64,000 bases of DNA. Origin: Gymnorhina tibicen. Its lineage: Eukaryota; Chordata; Aves; Passeriformes; Artamidae. The number at the start of each line of letters is the position of its first letter. The first letter of the stretch is position 1. The stretch is taken from NCBI GenBank assembly GCA_013399875.1, contig VXAZ01005693.1:1004456-1068455 (forward strand), read 5' to 3'. Made by a program: the position numbers and the translations under genes. Below the pieces are notes generated by a model. The model was not told the DNA's origin. It worked only from the letters and a program-made list of their open reading frames with translations, and did not search any database. Of this stretch, positions 33,451-46,300 are shown in pieces.

Positions 33451-36400
33451 CTTTCACTTCTCCCCTGAGAGACGTTTGCAGTAGCTGAAATTCAAACCCC
33501 GCAGCAAATCATCGTGTTTTGCACTAATTTAACACGAAGCTCCGGGTGCTTAAACATTTCTCCAGTCTTTGAGCACAAAAGTGGCCTTTTTTTCCCTTTG
33601 CCACCATCCCCTCTGTTATTCAAAACCCGTTCCAAAGAATTTGAGGAATGAGCCATGTTGCTCGTTCTTTTCTGGCGTATTTCATGTTTTTAAGAGCAGT
33701 TTTTCCACCATGTTGCAGAAAAAGACTCATCACTGGGCACGGTCCTTAGCAGGCTCTTGAGAACCCAAGCTGGATTTAAGGCTGGTGAGAGAACCTGAAA
33801 GCAGGTTTGTGTCCCAAAAACCAGAGCTTGAGCATGGGATGTTTGCACATCCAGTTTTGGGGACATGATCACGGCTCTGATGCTGCCCTGTGGGGTAAAA
33901 CCTCATCACAGCAGGCTCGAGTCCTCCCCAAGGGTTAGATGACCCCATAAGGGGGCAGCCTGTATATAAAGCTTTTTTTTCTGTTAAAAACTGAAGCCTC
34001 ACATCTATCACAACACTTCTGAGACATCGTTTTCTTTTGGGTAACTCTTAACCTGTCAGAAAAAGAGATGAAAAAAGAGCAGACCTTTCCCCAAATAGGG
34101 TGTAGCTCCGTGAAAAGTCAGAGCTGACAAAAACAGAGATGCCAATAAAAAAAAGAGAAAAGGAATGTTTTCATCTTTTTAAAATTATTTTTCTTTTACC
34201 TGTAATTTTGAAAAGGTGCTTAAAATCAACCAAAGGCTCTTCCTTCCAGCTGCAAAGGTGTCGTCCTAAATTAAAGCTCCCATGAAAATTCAAGCTGCCT
34301 TGTCCTCATCGGGGTTTTAAATTGAATTAGTCAAGTGAATTAGGAATGCTCTTTGCTTTCCTGTGTTTGGTGGTGGCTGATAAGCCTACAGCCACAGAGA
34401 AGCCTGGGTTTGATCCCAGCTGCTGCCTGGACCTGTGTGTGGAACTGGTTAACCGCGTGCAGGAGAGCCCTCCTGAGCCAGGCCCATATTTCCTCCATAA
34501 ATGATACTTGTGACAAATACCTGGTGTCATTGATATTCCATTAGTTTCCTTCAGTGAAAGATCAGACAGCTTTAAAAAGCCAATAAATTCCCGCAGATTG
34601 TCTCTGAAAGGGAGAGAAAAAAGATTCCTTGGCAGGCCACACACCATTAAGCCCAAGCAGTGAGCAGTGTTTTATGGTCAGCAGGGCTGAGGTCACTACT
34701 TTTGGATGGGTGCAATTAAGATTCACTGAAGCTACCAAAACCCCACTATTGTTCAGGTGCTGGGGCAAAGACACCTTGTTCAGACAGCAGCAGCCTCAGC
34801 TTGGAGCAGGGATGTTCTGCACTGCTGCAGTTCCAGGCTCTGCTGGCCCTGGGAGCACCTCCCGGCGTTGAGAGGTACAAATCAGCACGGATCCCGCTTT
34901 AAAGAACAAAAAATCTTCACGAAGATCCAGGGAAATATCTTTGAAGGCAGAGATTCTGCTTGCCTTGCAGACTAGAGGCCATTTTAAAAAGGGGTTTTTA
35001 AGGAGTGCTGTTAAACCTCTGCAGCTGACAACGTGCCCACCTTGTGGTCACCACGTCCCTGTCGCTCCAGAAAATGTCTCAGGCCACGTGGCTTTCTTTT
35101 TTTGTATGCACACAATCCGTATTTGCAGTATGAAATGGCAGCAGCTTCCTCATTGCCCGGCGTGCTCAGGAAATCTGGATACTGTCAGGCTTTGGGTGCC
35201 ATTTCCTGACATTTGGGTGTCCTTCCATCCATCTGTCTGTTGAAATGATTTCCCCAGAGCTTGGTCTAGCTGCAATCCTTCGGCAAGTCCTTTGTTCCCA
35301 CTATTCTGCTTATGCCTGGAAGATTATGTTGCTCGTGCCCAAAAATATCTTTCAGCCGTTTGCCCCCGGACTTTGAATTTCAAGAGCCATTGATCAGGTT
35401 TTTTGGAGTTTTCATTGATTTTTAAAATTATTTTTACTATAATTTTCTACAGGTAAACCAGATCTTTTTAGCTACATACCAGAATAAATGAATATACAGA
35501 AATATTTTTTTTTCCCCCAAATGCATGCTTTGATGAATGACTCATTCCCTTTGTTACAGGAGAATTGCTGGAGCTCTGGTGTTTTCAGGCTCTGAGCAAG
35601 GCAAGGTTGGGAGGAGGAGTTATTGTCTTTTATTAGACTAGATGATACAGTTGGAAAAAAAATCAGGCAAGATTTCAGGCGTGTGATCTTTTCCTTCAGG
35701 TTTGGAGCTGCTTCTGCTGCCTTCAAGCTGACTGCAAGTTAAAAACAGTCCTCGCAATATTTGACTGGGTTGAGCCAAAGTCAGTGCAGTTGTCCTCAGC
35801 TTTTCCTTCTGGCCTGGGAAGAGTCCTGGAGTTCTCTGCCAGCATCACCTCACGCTAAAGCTCCTTATCATTTCACCCATTAAATGATAGCAGCCCCTTT
35901 GAACATATTTGCCCACATGTCTGTTTGGCTTCCAGTTGCTCCTTTATACCCGATAAATAAAATCAATTGGAGATAATGAATGGCATTTCTGCCTTCTTCC
36001 CCCTGCTCTTTGGATGGAAACCCAACCTTCAGGTAATTCCAGTCCCATACGACAATGGCACAGGAGGAAAAGGAGGGAGGGGCAGATGCTGTAACTTAAA
36101 ACTTCTATCTGAAATAATTTGGGGAGGAAAAAATCCCCAAGTTGACAAACCTCTGACTAAACCTACTGGGGAGTCTCTCTCTCAGAGCAGATCCTGGGGC
36201 TGGAAAACTTTTCCAGCTGGGGAAGGGACAGTGCAATGAGGGGACACCCTGAGCTCGGGGTTGGGGTAGGCTGTGCCTGGGCGAGTGGAAGCCGAGCGTT
36301 TTGCACATCCCTGGCTGCCAGGAGGAAAACTTCCAGCCCCCATCACCATGCCCCACTAATACGAGGCCGTGGGCGATGCTGCCTCCAGGCAAGGTGCTGC

Positions 36401-37263
36401 CCAATGGATTTTGGGGGAGATAACCGAGCAGACCCCCAAATCCCTTAGGGTTTGCAGGGGTGCTGGTGTTTTTCAGGGGAGGTGGCTGCTCTGGGCCAAG
36501 GCAGGCGCTGCCTGTTTGTTTCAGCCCTGCTGGGTGTGGGAACGCCTTCCTCCCCCTCTTCCACTGCATCTGACTCAGAAAATGTTTGAAAATCCCAGGT
36601 TTCTGCCGTCTCCTGCCTCTCCCACTCTGGGTAGCAGGAGGCTGAAGGAGAAGCAAACAAAGGCGTCCTTATGCTCTGGAGAGCTGATGGGTCATGAAGC
36701 AGCAACTCCTCCTCTTCTCCTGCTGCCCTCCCGGGAATCCGGCCTCCCCATTGTCTGCAGCAGTTCCAGGCACGTTAAAGGCCTCCTTGGCGTGGCTGTC
36801 ACATCCAAGCGGGGGCTGGGGCTGGGAGAGGGCTGTTTTTATCAATTATCCCAGCTGCAGAGCACGTCTGAGCCCTTTGCTGTGCCCGTGGTCCGTGTGC
36901 TCGCTGCTGGGCTTTGATGGGTGAAGAGGTTACAAAGCCAGGGAAAAAGGCACAGCAGGCATCTCGTTACCCTGCTCATCTTCACTTGCATGCTCACTCC
37001 TGCCTAAAAATCATCTTGCAAGTTTGTTGGAGCCAGAGTTTCCCTTCTTTCATGTTGGTGTAGCAGCGAGCACTGCGGGACCCTGCTCCTCGTGCAGGAA
37101 GCATAATTTTAACTGAAAAGGTGCCACTGCACAGCTGTGAGTCCAAGGGATGGCAGGTGGTTTATTTCCAAAATACATTGCAAAAGCAGGGACCAGACCT
37201 GACCTTATCAAGGTCTGCAGCTTCCTCTTGAGGAGAAAGGGAGAGGCAGGCACTGTTCTCTTC
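33451..37263. other. Unique sequence, no confident gene
   Basis: No repeat family was recognised apart from short A and T tracts. The 36.1-36.9 kb part is GC-rich, giving 180-codon frames on both strands that overlap each other, which argues against either being real. An A+T-rich block at about 35390-35470 lies next to CpG-poor sequence. Confidence 0.45.
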
Positions 37264-37428
37264 TCTGACTAGTGCCAGGATCCGAGGGAACGGCTGGAGC
37301 TGTGTCGGGGAGGTTTAGGTTGGACATTAGGAAAAGGTTCTTCACCCGGAGGGTGGTCAGACACTGGAACAGGCTCCCCGGGGAAATGGTCACAGCACCA
37401 AGCCTGATGAGACTGGATTTAAATAAAG
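37264..37428 (+). mobile_element. CR1 LINE relic (ORF2 C-terminal part), 3' end missing
   Basis: GGGGAGGTTTAGGTTGGACATTAGGAAAAGGTTCTTCACC followed by GGTGGTCAGACACTGGAACAGGCTCCC is the CR1 coding tail equivalent to the protein motif GRFRLDIRK..FF..VV.HWNRLP. It breaks off near TGGATTTAAA without the 3' untranslated region or terminus. It belongs to a different subfamily from the TTAAGGTCCCTTCC copies. Confidence 0.88.
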
Positions 37429-40050
37429 GGGAAGACATCTGAGGGTCTACACAAGGCAGAGCAAATCTGGGACTCTGTTTCTCTGCCTCTCAGGACTCCT
37501 ATCTGCAAGCAGGGATCAACCCCTTGCTATTTTGCTTTTTTTTTTTCAAATAGTGGCTCAGATGCATGAGGAAGTGCATCCAGCCCCTGCTGCAGCACTG
37601 GGGTGTCATAAGAACACAGGGAAAAAATCACAGGCTCTAGGTAAAGTCACTGTGCATGCTCAGCACCTGGGAGAGATGAGGAGAAGCATTTCCAAGAGAT
37701 CTGCTGGGGAGGTTTTTGAAAGCGTTGTCAAGCCCATGACCTTGTCAGTAGAGCTTCCGAGCCCTGTGATGGCCAACAAACCTTCATCCCTGTGCCGTGT
37801 CCTCATCTTCTTTATATAAACCCAAGCCCCAGGCGAGGGCAGTCGGCCAAGCAAGCACACACGAATTCCTTCCTTCCCTGCTTCCACCCCGCACTCTGTT
37901 CAATGCACGGGCCCTACATGGGGCCTTGGAGAGAAAGGTCAGGACCATTTGGTGTCCTCTTGCTTTGGCTAGTGAAAGGGTGTCTCTGGCTGTGCAGCCT
38001 TCTAAAAATAAGCCCGGCTTGCAGGGAGGTTTTGCTCTCCAACCACACACAGGAATAAAAGGACAGGAGAGGGAGGAGAGGTGTGGGGTGAGGGAGGTGT
38101 CCGAAAGCGGTGCCACGCTGCTTCCCTCCAAACCACACATACGCTTCCTCCTGTGTGCGAGCATCCTGCGTGCTGAGAGAGGGGCAGAGGGGGAAGGAGA
38201 GGCCTCAGAAAGCCTCTCTTGCCACTGGCATGGAATGCAGACCCTCTGGAGGAGCCACAAAGGGACCCCTGCCCTGGGGACAGGCTGGCAGCAGGGGCTG
38301 GGGACACGGGCACGATGCCTGTGAGTGGGCAGGGTGCCACCATGGCTGCAGTGGGGACATGGAGCAGTGCCAGCGTGCTGAGAGGGGCTTTGGGTGGCCA
38401 CGGTTTGGGGGAGACCTCCTGTGAGAGAACCATGGGCTGCTCAGAGCAATAGCAGCTCCTGAACTGGGGAGCTGCTGGTTTGGGATAGATTTGGGAGAGA
38501 TCTGGGGTGTAATCCTTTGGGAACAGGTCTGCCTGCTAGAGGCAGCCCCTAGGACAGGTCACCAAGGGAGATTTTAGGGCTTCAACTCCTTCAGGACTTT
38601 GAGGGGTCCAACAGCACAGAGTAGGCTGCAGAGGTGGCCGTAGCATTGACATTTCAGGCTCTGGCGAGGATCTCCCTCCACCAGAGCTGGCCAGTATAAA
38701 TCAGTTCACTTCAGTGTTCATCTTCATCACTTTTTTTTCCCTTTGGCTTACCATGGAAGTATGTCCTGTAACAGCACTTCTCCCGTGATTCTGAATACTG
38801 AATCCAGCGTGATGTTCTATGAAAGGCATTTCTCACTTGACTTTTCCCAGGCAATCCTGCCTCGACCAATTAATTGCTCATCTAAGCAAGCCCACAAAGT
38901 GTGACAAAGTCAGCAAGAGACAGCGGAAAAATGTGCCAGAAAACCCCGGATTTACCCTGGCTTTCAAAACCAGGAGAGTGTTTCCATCATGTTTATGGAA
39001 AGCTTGGAAGTTTTCATCCTGAACGCTGCATGTGGGTCCCCTGAGTGCAAGGAGGGGGATTTTAACCCAAAGGAGTGTGAGGAAGGTCAGTGGAATGGAA
39101 AGCCAACCCTAGGAGAAGGGACTAAATCCTCCTGGTGTTGTAGATGGATTTTAGCCATTATATGAGCAGTATTATATTTTATGGCTGCCTGAAAGAAGCT
39201 GATTGTGGGATTTGAGAAATCACTGGCCATATATTCTACACTGTAATCAGGAATTAATCTGGCCAACTGCCCACAGCTCTGTGATTGCATCTCTCCAAAG
39301 AGCCTTACAGTATTCCTTGAGGTCTGGGTGGATGGCAAACACTGGGAGCAGTCATCAGTCTCTGACAAAGCAGAGCAAGAGATGGTGACGATAAATAAAG
39401 TGGAGGTCAATCCAATTTCCCGTGATGGGCCATTTGTGAGAGGGAAGGGGTATGTCTGTGTGAGAACCACCTGACGTTGTCCAGGCAGCCATCCTGTTAA
39501 CCATCCCCTCCTTCAACAGGTAAAGGTGTAAACGTGCCTGTCCAAGCCCAGCTGGGATTTCACGTCCTCAACGCAAGTCCAGCTCAGGAGCTGTGGAAGT
39601 GAATGTCAGGAACACGGGGCAGAACTTGTGAACCCCATGGGGTCATGGCCCTCTGGGTGTGTGTAAGCCAAAACCTGGGCAAAACTTGTTTATGGGAGAG
39701 GAAACAAAGAGCTCTTCCCTCGGTTCCTTCTGGGTAACTGCTGTGCTGTAGATCACGTGGGCCCGAGAGCACAGCAGCACTGGTGCTTACACTGAGGGAC
39801 AATTCATCCAGCCTGGCTGAGCTGAAGAATAATAAAAAATAAACGCCTTGGTGGTAACCTGGGAAGGCTGCTTTTTCCCCAGGAAAACAAAAGATTCTGC
39901 TGAAAACCTTCTTGTCCCCTTGTTTTTGACATGAATCACCAGGAAAGGCACCGTGCTGGGAGCCGTGATTTCAGCTCTCCTCCCAGCTCTGAGCTTGGTC
40001 CACTCGTTCTGCCTTTCACTGTCTGCTCTCCGTAAGATGGGGAGATTCCT
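37429..40050. other. Unique, partly GC-rich sequence, no confident gene
   Basis: At 37780-38440 both strands are stop-poor, giving 205 codons (-) and 175 codons (+) over the same bases, so these are compositional. No splice-framed exon or repeat was recognised. Confidence 0.45.
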
Positions 40051-40313
40051 TAATGGCTTTAAGCTGAAAGGGGGTGGGTTTAAATTGGATGCGAGGAAGA
40101 AATTCTGCCCTGTGAGGGTGGTGAGGCACTGGAACACGTTGCTGAGGGAAGTTGTTGAAGCCCCATCCCTGCAAGTGTTCAAGGCCAGGCTGGATGGGGC
40201 TTGGAGCAACCTGAGACAGTGGAAGGTGTCCCTGCCCATGGCATGGGAGGTGGAACTGGATGACCTTTAAGGTGTCTTCCAAGCCAAACCATTCCATGAT
40301 TCTATGATTCTAT
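40051..40313 (+). mobile_element. CR1 LINE 3' end with readable ORF2 tail
   Basis: The plus strand still reads through the CR1 ORF2 C-terminus in one frame ([17 protein letters not shown], then [16 protein letters not shown]) to its stop near 40270. The 3' untranslated end and three nearly perfect ATTCTATG-type units at 40290-40313 follow. It is the best preserved CR1 here and probably the most recent. It has no reverse-transcriptase domain, so it is inactive. Confidence 0.97.
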
Positions 40314-43300
40314 AGATCATACTTAGAAAACATTGCAGGGTTCTTCAACAAGCATCTGAGAACCACAGGATGATCTTATTAAATGTGAGTGTTGGTTTGG
40401 CTTGGATGATGTCCTAACCAACATTCATCTCCTAAACAAAACCAAGGTGAGCAAACTGCTCTTCGGGCTGTAAACAATAGCTGTGGTGGGCAGGAAATAG
40501 GCAGGAAACTCTTCCAATTCACAGCTCAGCCATCCCTTAGAAAACACCTCTGGTCACATGCAAACAAAGGTCCCAAAAGCTAATTTGATTCCTCTTTGCT
40601 CCTCAGCCCCTACATGCTGGAAACCCGCTGGTGTTGTGCTCTGCAGAGAGGGGGGAAAGGCAGCCAAGGGAAGCAGCACAAAATCTGCCTCTGGAGGTTC
40701 ATTTCGCAGGGAGCTGCAGGGACTTTCACACACGTATAGAAACTTATTAATAACAAACAGAGTTGTCTGGAACATTCCTACATCCCGGGTAGGGGTTAGT
40801 GCTTCCAAGTCAGGGAAATCTAGCAGATGAGCAGAGAGGGACTGCGAGGATAAATGGGAATGTTGGCGTAGGGCTGTACCCAGAGGCTTCAATCTCTGGA
40901 GGAGGGGATGGGGAATTGCCTGCCCCCGGTTCAGGAGAGCCAGCCCAGAGATCAGAGCCAACAAAGGCTGTTATTGCTGGCAAGAGCAATGAAATTAAAG
41001 AGATGTTTCACTATCCATCATCAGGTGTGTCAGTTTTCAACACTTAACGGCTGCAAGTTAAAGCCTTTCTCGGCTGCATTTCCAGTCATTGGCTTTTAAT
41101 TTCGGGCACAAAGGAGGGAATTACGTTGGAAGTACTGCAGGTGAGATTTCCTCCCTCCTGCCACACATTTCCATGGCAATGCATCAGCAATGAGACTTCA
41201 TGGGCAGCATCTTCCTTGCCAAAGCAGAATAATTAATTCAGTTCTTTACCTGGTTGCTTGTCCAAAATCGCTCTGGGATAATGGGATGGCGACTAAGCCA
41301 GTCCTTTCCTCTGGTGTGTGACAGCCAAATGCCGCACACCACAGCACATCACCACCCCTCCTCGCAGAGCTGGCGTGTCTGAGGGGCAGAACGCTGTGCT
41401 GAGGTCTCAGCAGGAGTCTGGGGCCTGTGCTCAGCCTCCCCAGGTGTGGTCCCAGGCTTTCATTCGGTATCCCAGGCTGAGGAACACATCCATGGGGCAT
41501 GTGTCAGCTCGGCTCGGTCCCAGTGGTGCTGCAGAAACCCTGCTGCAGCCTTTGCCGTAGGTTCAGCCCCCGAGTGAAGAAATGAACAGAAGCACACAGA
41601 GGGTGAGAGCAGCAGCGTATGGAGCATGGGAGGACTGAAGAAAAGAGCCCCTTCACTTTCACAGCCACATGAATGTGTGTCAGGGAGAGATACAGGCTCC
41701 TTTTTGGCATTTGTCAGACAACAGCAGTTTTTCAAGGCAGCATCATATGGATTTTCCTTTTATAACCATCTCCCTCGTGGAAATCCCCACTGGTCCCTGC
41801 TATTCCAGCAAAGGAGAGTGTCTAATTCAGCTCATTTTCCCCCAGGAAGATCCAGCTGATTATGCAATAGCAATGTGTACCAGCACGTTAATGGCGCTTG
41901 GCACCTTCCTGGGCTGCACGGGAGGCAGGGGATATTGCTGTCATTATGGAATTAGTCATGCTGGAAACACCGCGGGGTTTGTTTAATCCAAGGAGAAAAG
42001 GAAAAGAATCGGTGGGGTGGGGTGAACAGAGGCAACAAACGGCAGCTTTCTGAGCCAGACAGAGAGGGAGCCAGGGCAGCACCTGGCACCTTTGCCAGCG
42101 AGGGGGTGTCCCAGCAGCTCCCCGTGTTCCGGGTGCCTGGGGGTGTCCGTGGGTTTCAACCAGCTGCAGGCTGCAGTTTGGGGATTTTTCACTGTGCAGG
42201 AACACCCCAAGAGCTGTTTGGCTGGATTTTCACAGGTATGAAGCAGTCAGGTCCCTGCAGACCCCTGTGGGAGGAGTGGTCCGGAGGGAAAGACCCTGCC
42301 TCGCCTTTGCTTGCCGAGGGGACACGCAGAGGTTTCTGGAGAACCCGTGGTCACACGCTGGGGATGCTCTTCTGTTGATGAGGAGAGGAGGGGTCCAGGC
42401 CAGTGCTCCCTGCTCTGCTACTCCCCAGCTTTCATTGCAACACTGCTCTCCAGTCTGGCACTCTGCAGGTCCCCTCTGCCTCCCCAGGCCTTTTTGGGGT
42501 CAGGTACCGTTGCCACACACTTCCCTTTGCATTGTCTCCTCTGGAAATGCAGCCTGAGGTGATCAGCCCGCTGACCTGGGTCTGAGCCCTGCTGCCTGAC
42601 CACCTCCTGGCCAAAAGAAGAGCCATGTCGGCTGCAGGTGCCCCATGAGGTGCATCCAACTCCTTCTGACCGCTCAGGAGACATCTCTGCAGGTGAGCTT
42701 GCAGCAGCTGAGACCCGCTCTGGCTCTGCTGGCTCTTCACCCCACCTGGGCTCCAGGCACCTCTGTTTCACAGCTGCAGTTGTGTGCGAGCCCTCCCCAT
42801 GCCACCGGCTGTGTGCTCAGTGCCAAGGCACAGCTGGGATGGTGCCAGCTGGAGATTCTCTGCTCCAGTCTCCTCCTCCCAAGCCAAGATTTAATGGTTT
42901 TGCAGCAAGCTCAGTGGCTGCTTGTCCCCCACCTGTGCCTGCCTAAGTGCTGCTTAGATTTCGTGTGCTGTTGAGGGGCTTCAGATGCTGCCAGCTGAGC
43001 TGGCCCTCGCAGGGCCAGGAGAGGATTGATCTGGACTAAATTAATGCACAGACAGGTCCCTAAAGCTGCTGTGAGCCACTCAGCTCACAGGAAACACTGC
43101 CATGCGTAGTGTCATAGGGAACCAGGCCAGAAGACTTGGCCGGAGGAGAAGGGATGTCTGTTCCTCCTTCAGCCAGCTGCCCACACCAAGTCCCCTCTCA
43201 TGGCTTTTCCTGCTGGGTGCAAGGTCCTGACAAGGGACATTCTCTACCAGTTGCTTCTGGTGCCACAAGCAAATGCCTGCAGCGAGCCTGGCTGTGTGGT

Positions 43301-46300
43301 GGAGCGTGTCCCCCTCTCTCATCCTTGTGGGACGTGGAGCAGAGCTCCCGTCAGCAGCCTCCATCCCTCGCTCGTGGAGAGGGGAAGCAAGATGTGCTGG
43401 GGATGTGCTCTCCCTGCTGGGTACTGCTAATTAACATAAGAAACAGTACCAGAGGGTATGAGGCATCGAACCGGAGTGTAATTAGCTACGTGGGATTTGC
43501 TAAGTGTCTCAGCCCGGACAACAAGCAGGGAACCTCAGGGCCAGCCTCTGTCAGGGAGCTGCTGTATGACAGCAGAGCCCCCCGAGGGATGCTCGGTGCT
43601 GCCCTGGGTCATTCCGTGCCTGGTCCGAGGCTGTGCTGGGGTGTGTGGAGTGGCCAAGCCCTTGCTCCCTGCCCCAGGTTGCCGACAGCACAGCCATCTC
43701 TCTCCTCCTCGCTGCAGCTTATTTAATATTTATGCACCCAAGTGCTCGGAAATATCCTAACAGTTCATGTGCTCTAAAGTCCAGAGCTCTGCTGAGATAT
43801 TTTGCTGCCTGTGTCTCCTTTCCCTCCTTTACTCCTTTGCACTGGGCTCTGCAAAGGTGTTGTCCCTGGGTCGGTCTGTTCTCCTGCGTGGGGATGGGAA
43901 CAGCTGGTGTCAGGGTGTCTCCTTGTCCCCTCCATCTGCTTCTCCCAGACAGAGGGGGAGGGATGCCCTGGTGGGATTTCATCGTCTCAGCTCCCTTTGC
44001 CAGGCCATGGAGATCTCATGAATGCCAAGAAGAGGGTGTCCAAAAGATACCAGGTGAATCACGCCTGCTTTTGGCCACTGAGCACCCGGTGCCACCCACA
44101 GGTGTCCACAGTCGGACCCACAGAGGTTGTCACCCCCCTCGGGACTTGGGGACTTCAGGGACTGTGAGCCCAAGGTAGAGAATATCTTATGCTGCTTCTG
44201 GTCTCCATGGTCACCTTGTGATGGGCTGGATTTAGACGTGCCTGGTTTAATCTGTCTTTACTGGGATAATAAGCCCACCCTTTCCAATCTCTAAAGGCTT
44301 TGGGAGCCACGGACAACGGGATCTGTCCTCAAGAGGCTAAACTAGAGGCAGTAGGACACCTCCTCTTTTGGATTAGCCAAAAGGGGACAAAAATAGCCTC
44401 AATCCCACCGGAAGCCTGAACCTGGGTTGTGATTCATGCCCTGGCTGGCTGCCCACGAGGTTTGCACAGGGATTTGTGAGTGGAGCTGTCGGGTTTCTGG
44501 CCCCAGCTACCCTGAGTGCCTGCAGGAAGGATGAACCCTTCCTGAAACACGCCAAGGCTTGGAAAGGAGCATCACGTCACGCCTGGCAGGAGGAACCTGC
44601 TCCAAACATAATGCAGCTTCTGTTCAAGGTTCCCTTTTCTATTTTTACACGTGTGGAGTGGTGTAAAATGTGCTTTTTTTATTTTGCTTTTAAAGAAACC
44701 CCACATGCAATGAAACACAGAGCAAAAGGACTGGAGCCACGCTGGAAAAGGGGTGATGGGGAGAGGGAAAACAAGGCAGCAACCAAAAATCTGTCACCTG
44801 CTGATGATGTTAGAGGGGATGTTTGGTCCTGTTGCTGCTCTGTGTGTGCTCTCCTGCTTCCAGCCTGGCAGCCCTTGCCTGTGCTCCAGGAAAAAGGAGT
44901 CAGGATGACTCATAGGAATAATGCTGACCCACTGAGCAACACCAGGGGCTTCATGGTGTGGATCTGGGGTGAGTGGAGCAAACCATGTCACAGCTTTGGC
45001 ACTGAATAATTCTCTTTCCCAGGGCTTCTCACTTGGAAAGTGCTTTTTGCACTGATTTTAGGCATCTTCTTCCCTACCCTAATGGAAGAGAAACAGACCT
45101 GTATGGCCAGAGATTAAGAAAGCCCCAAATGAGGGGAAAAAAATTATATTCACTTCCTTAATATTTGACAAAAGCCAGTTCTGTCTGAGCCCAGGGTGGT
45201 TTGGTTTAACCACAGTGCGCAGGGGAGATTTTTTACATGACTTTGCAGACAGAGGCCGAGTCTCTTGGGTCATGCTGTTATCTCATGAGCAATCACTCTT
45301 GTCCATGCTGGGGTAAGTGAGAAAAAGTTTGGGCTGAGGGAAGGGGCTCCAGGTGCAAGGAAAACCCCAGGGATGGTTTTGAATGGCAGCTGTGATTGCC
45401 TGCTTTGAGATTTGCCCAGAGGGTAGGACATAAATGCTCATCTCCTTTGCACACAGGGTGGGAAATGCTTTAATCGTCCACCTCACATCCCCCAAAAACT
45501 GATAAAAAAATTTTCTTGGGCAGCAAAGCTTCATCTTCCCCCATTCCCTGTGCTTGCAGTAAATAAAAGCTGCTCCCTGCTGCTCCTGTCGCCTGTCTGG
45601 TCTCTGGTGTTTCTCAGCCCTGGTCTCACCCCAGAGACAGCAGCTGAAAGCAAAGAAGGTGGGATGGGGCTTTCCGCAGGACAGAGGCCACAGGGGAAGA
45701 CAGCACATGTGGCTGGGGTGGGAATGCAGGTCTGGACTCACTTTCCATCTGGAGGCACAGCACTGAGGCCTCTGTGTGGGCTCTCATCCCTCAGAGCCTC
45801 TCTGCTTCTTCCCTTTCTGGGAGAGAGGAGCTGCCACCTCCCTCTGGAGGGTGAGACCTCACCTGGGGTAAGTCACCCAGATGGGGGCAGGACTGTGCCT
45901 TGGTATTTTGGCAATAATGGACTGAGTGGCTGCAAATCCAGCCAGTTCTAACCTCAGCAAGGTCTGTGGGTCTCTCTGCTCTGCCCTTGGCACTGGGAAC
46001 TGGGGAGCAGGGACTGGTCAACAGCTACAGCTTCACTTTGCTGAGGACACTGCTGTAGCTCACTGCATTGGCCTCACACGAGGAGAGTCCTGGAAGAGCC
46101 TTTTTATATTGGCTTTTAAAGGCTTTTATCTTAAAAGCTCATCTGCTGTGTCTGTACCGCTCACCTAAACAAGGCCAGAGCTGGAGCGTGGATCATCCAG
46201 AGCGTGATCCGTGGCACGTGTGCTGTCCCAAAACAGTTAATTCCCCCACAGGAGGTGCCCAGTGTCATTCCCAGCGTGCAGGCAGGACTCTGCAGCCCTG

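Noticed and set aside
37784..38401. 205-codon minus frame
   Set aside because: A 175-codon plus frame overlaps it; compositional.
42686..42694. Strong CAGGTGAGC splice donor
   Set aside because: No upstream acceptor giving a convincing exon; isolated donor motifs are frequent.
45242..45312. Short splice-framed Cys-rich open segment (TEAESLGSCCYLMSNHSCP)
   Set aside because: Poor pyrimidine tract at the acceptor and no partner exon; expected by chance at this rate.
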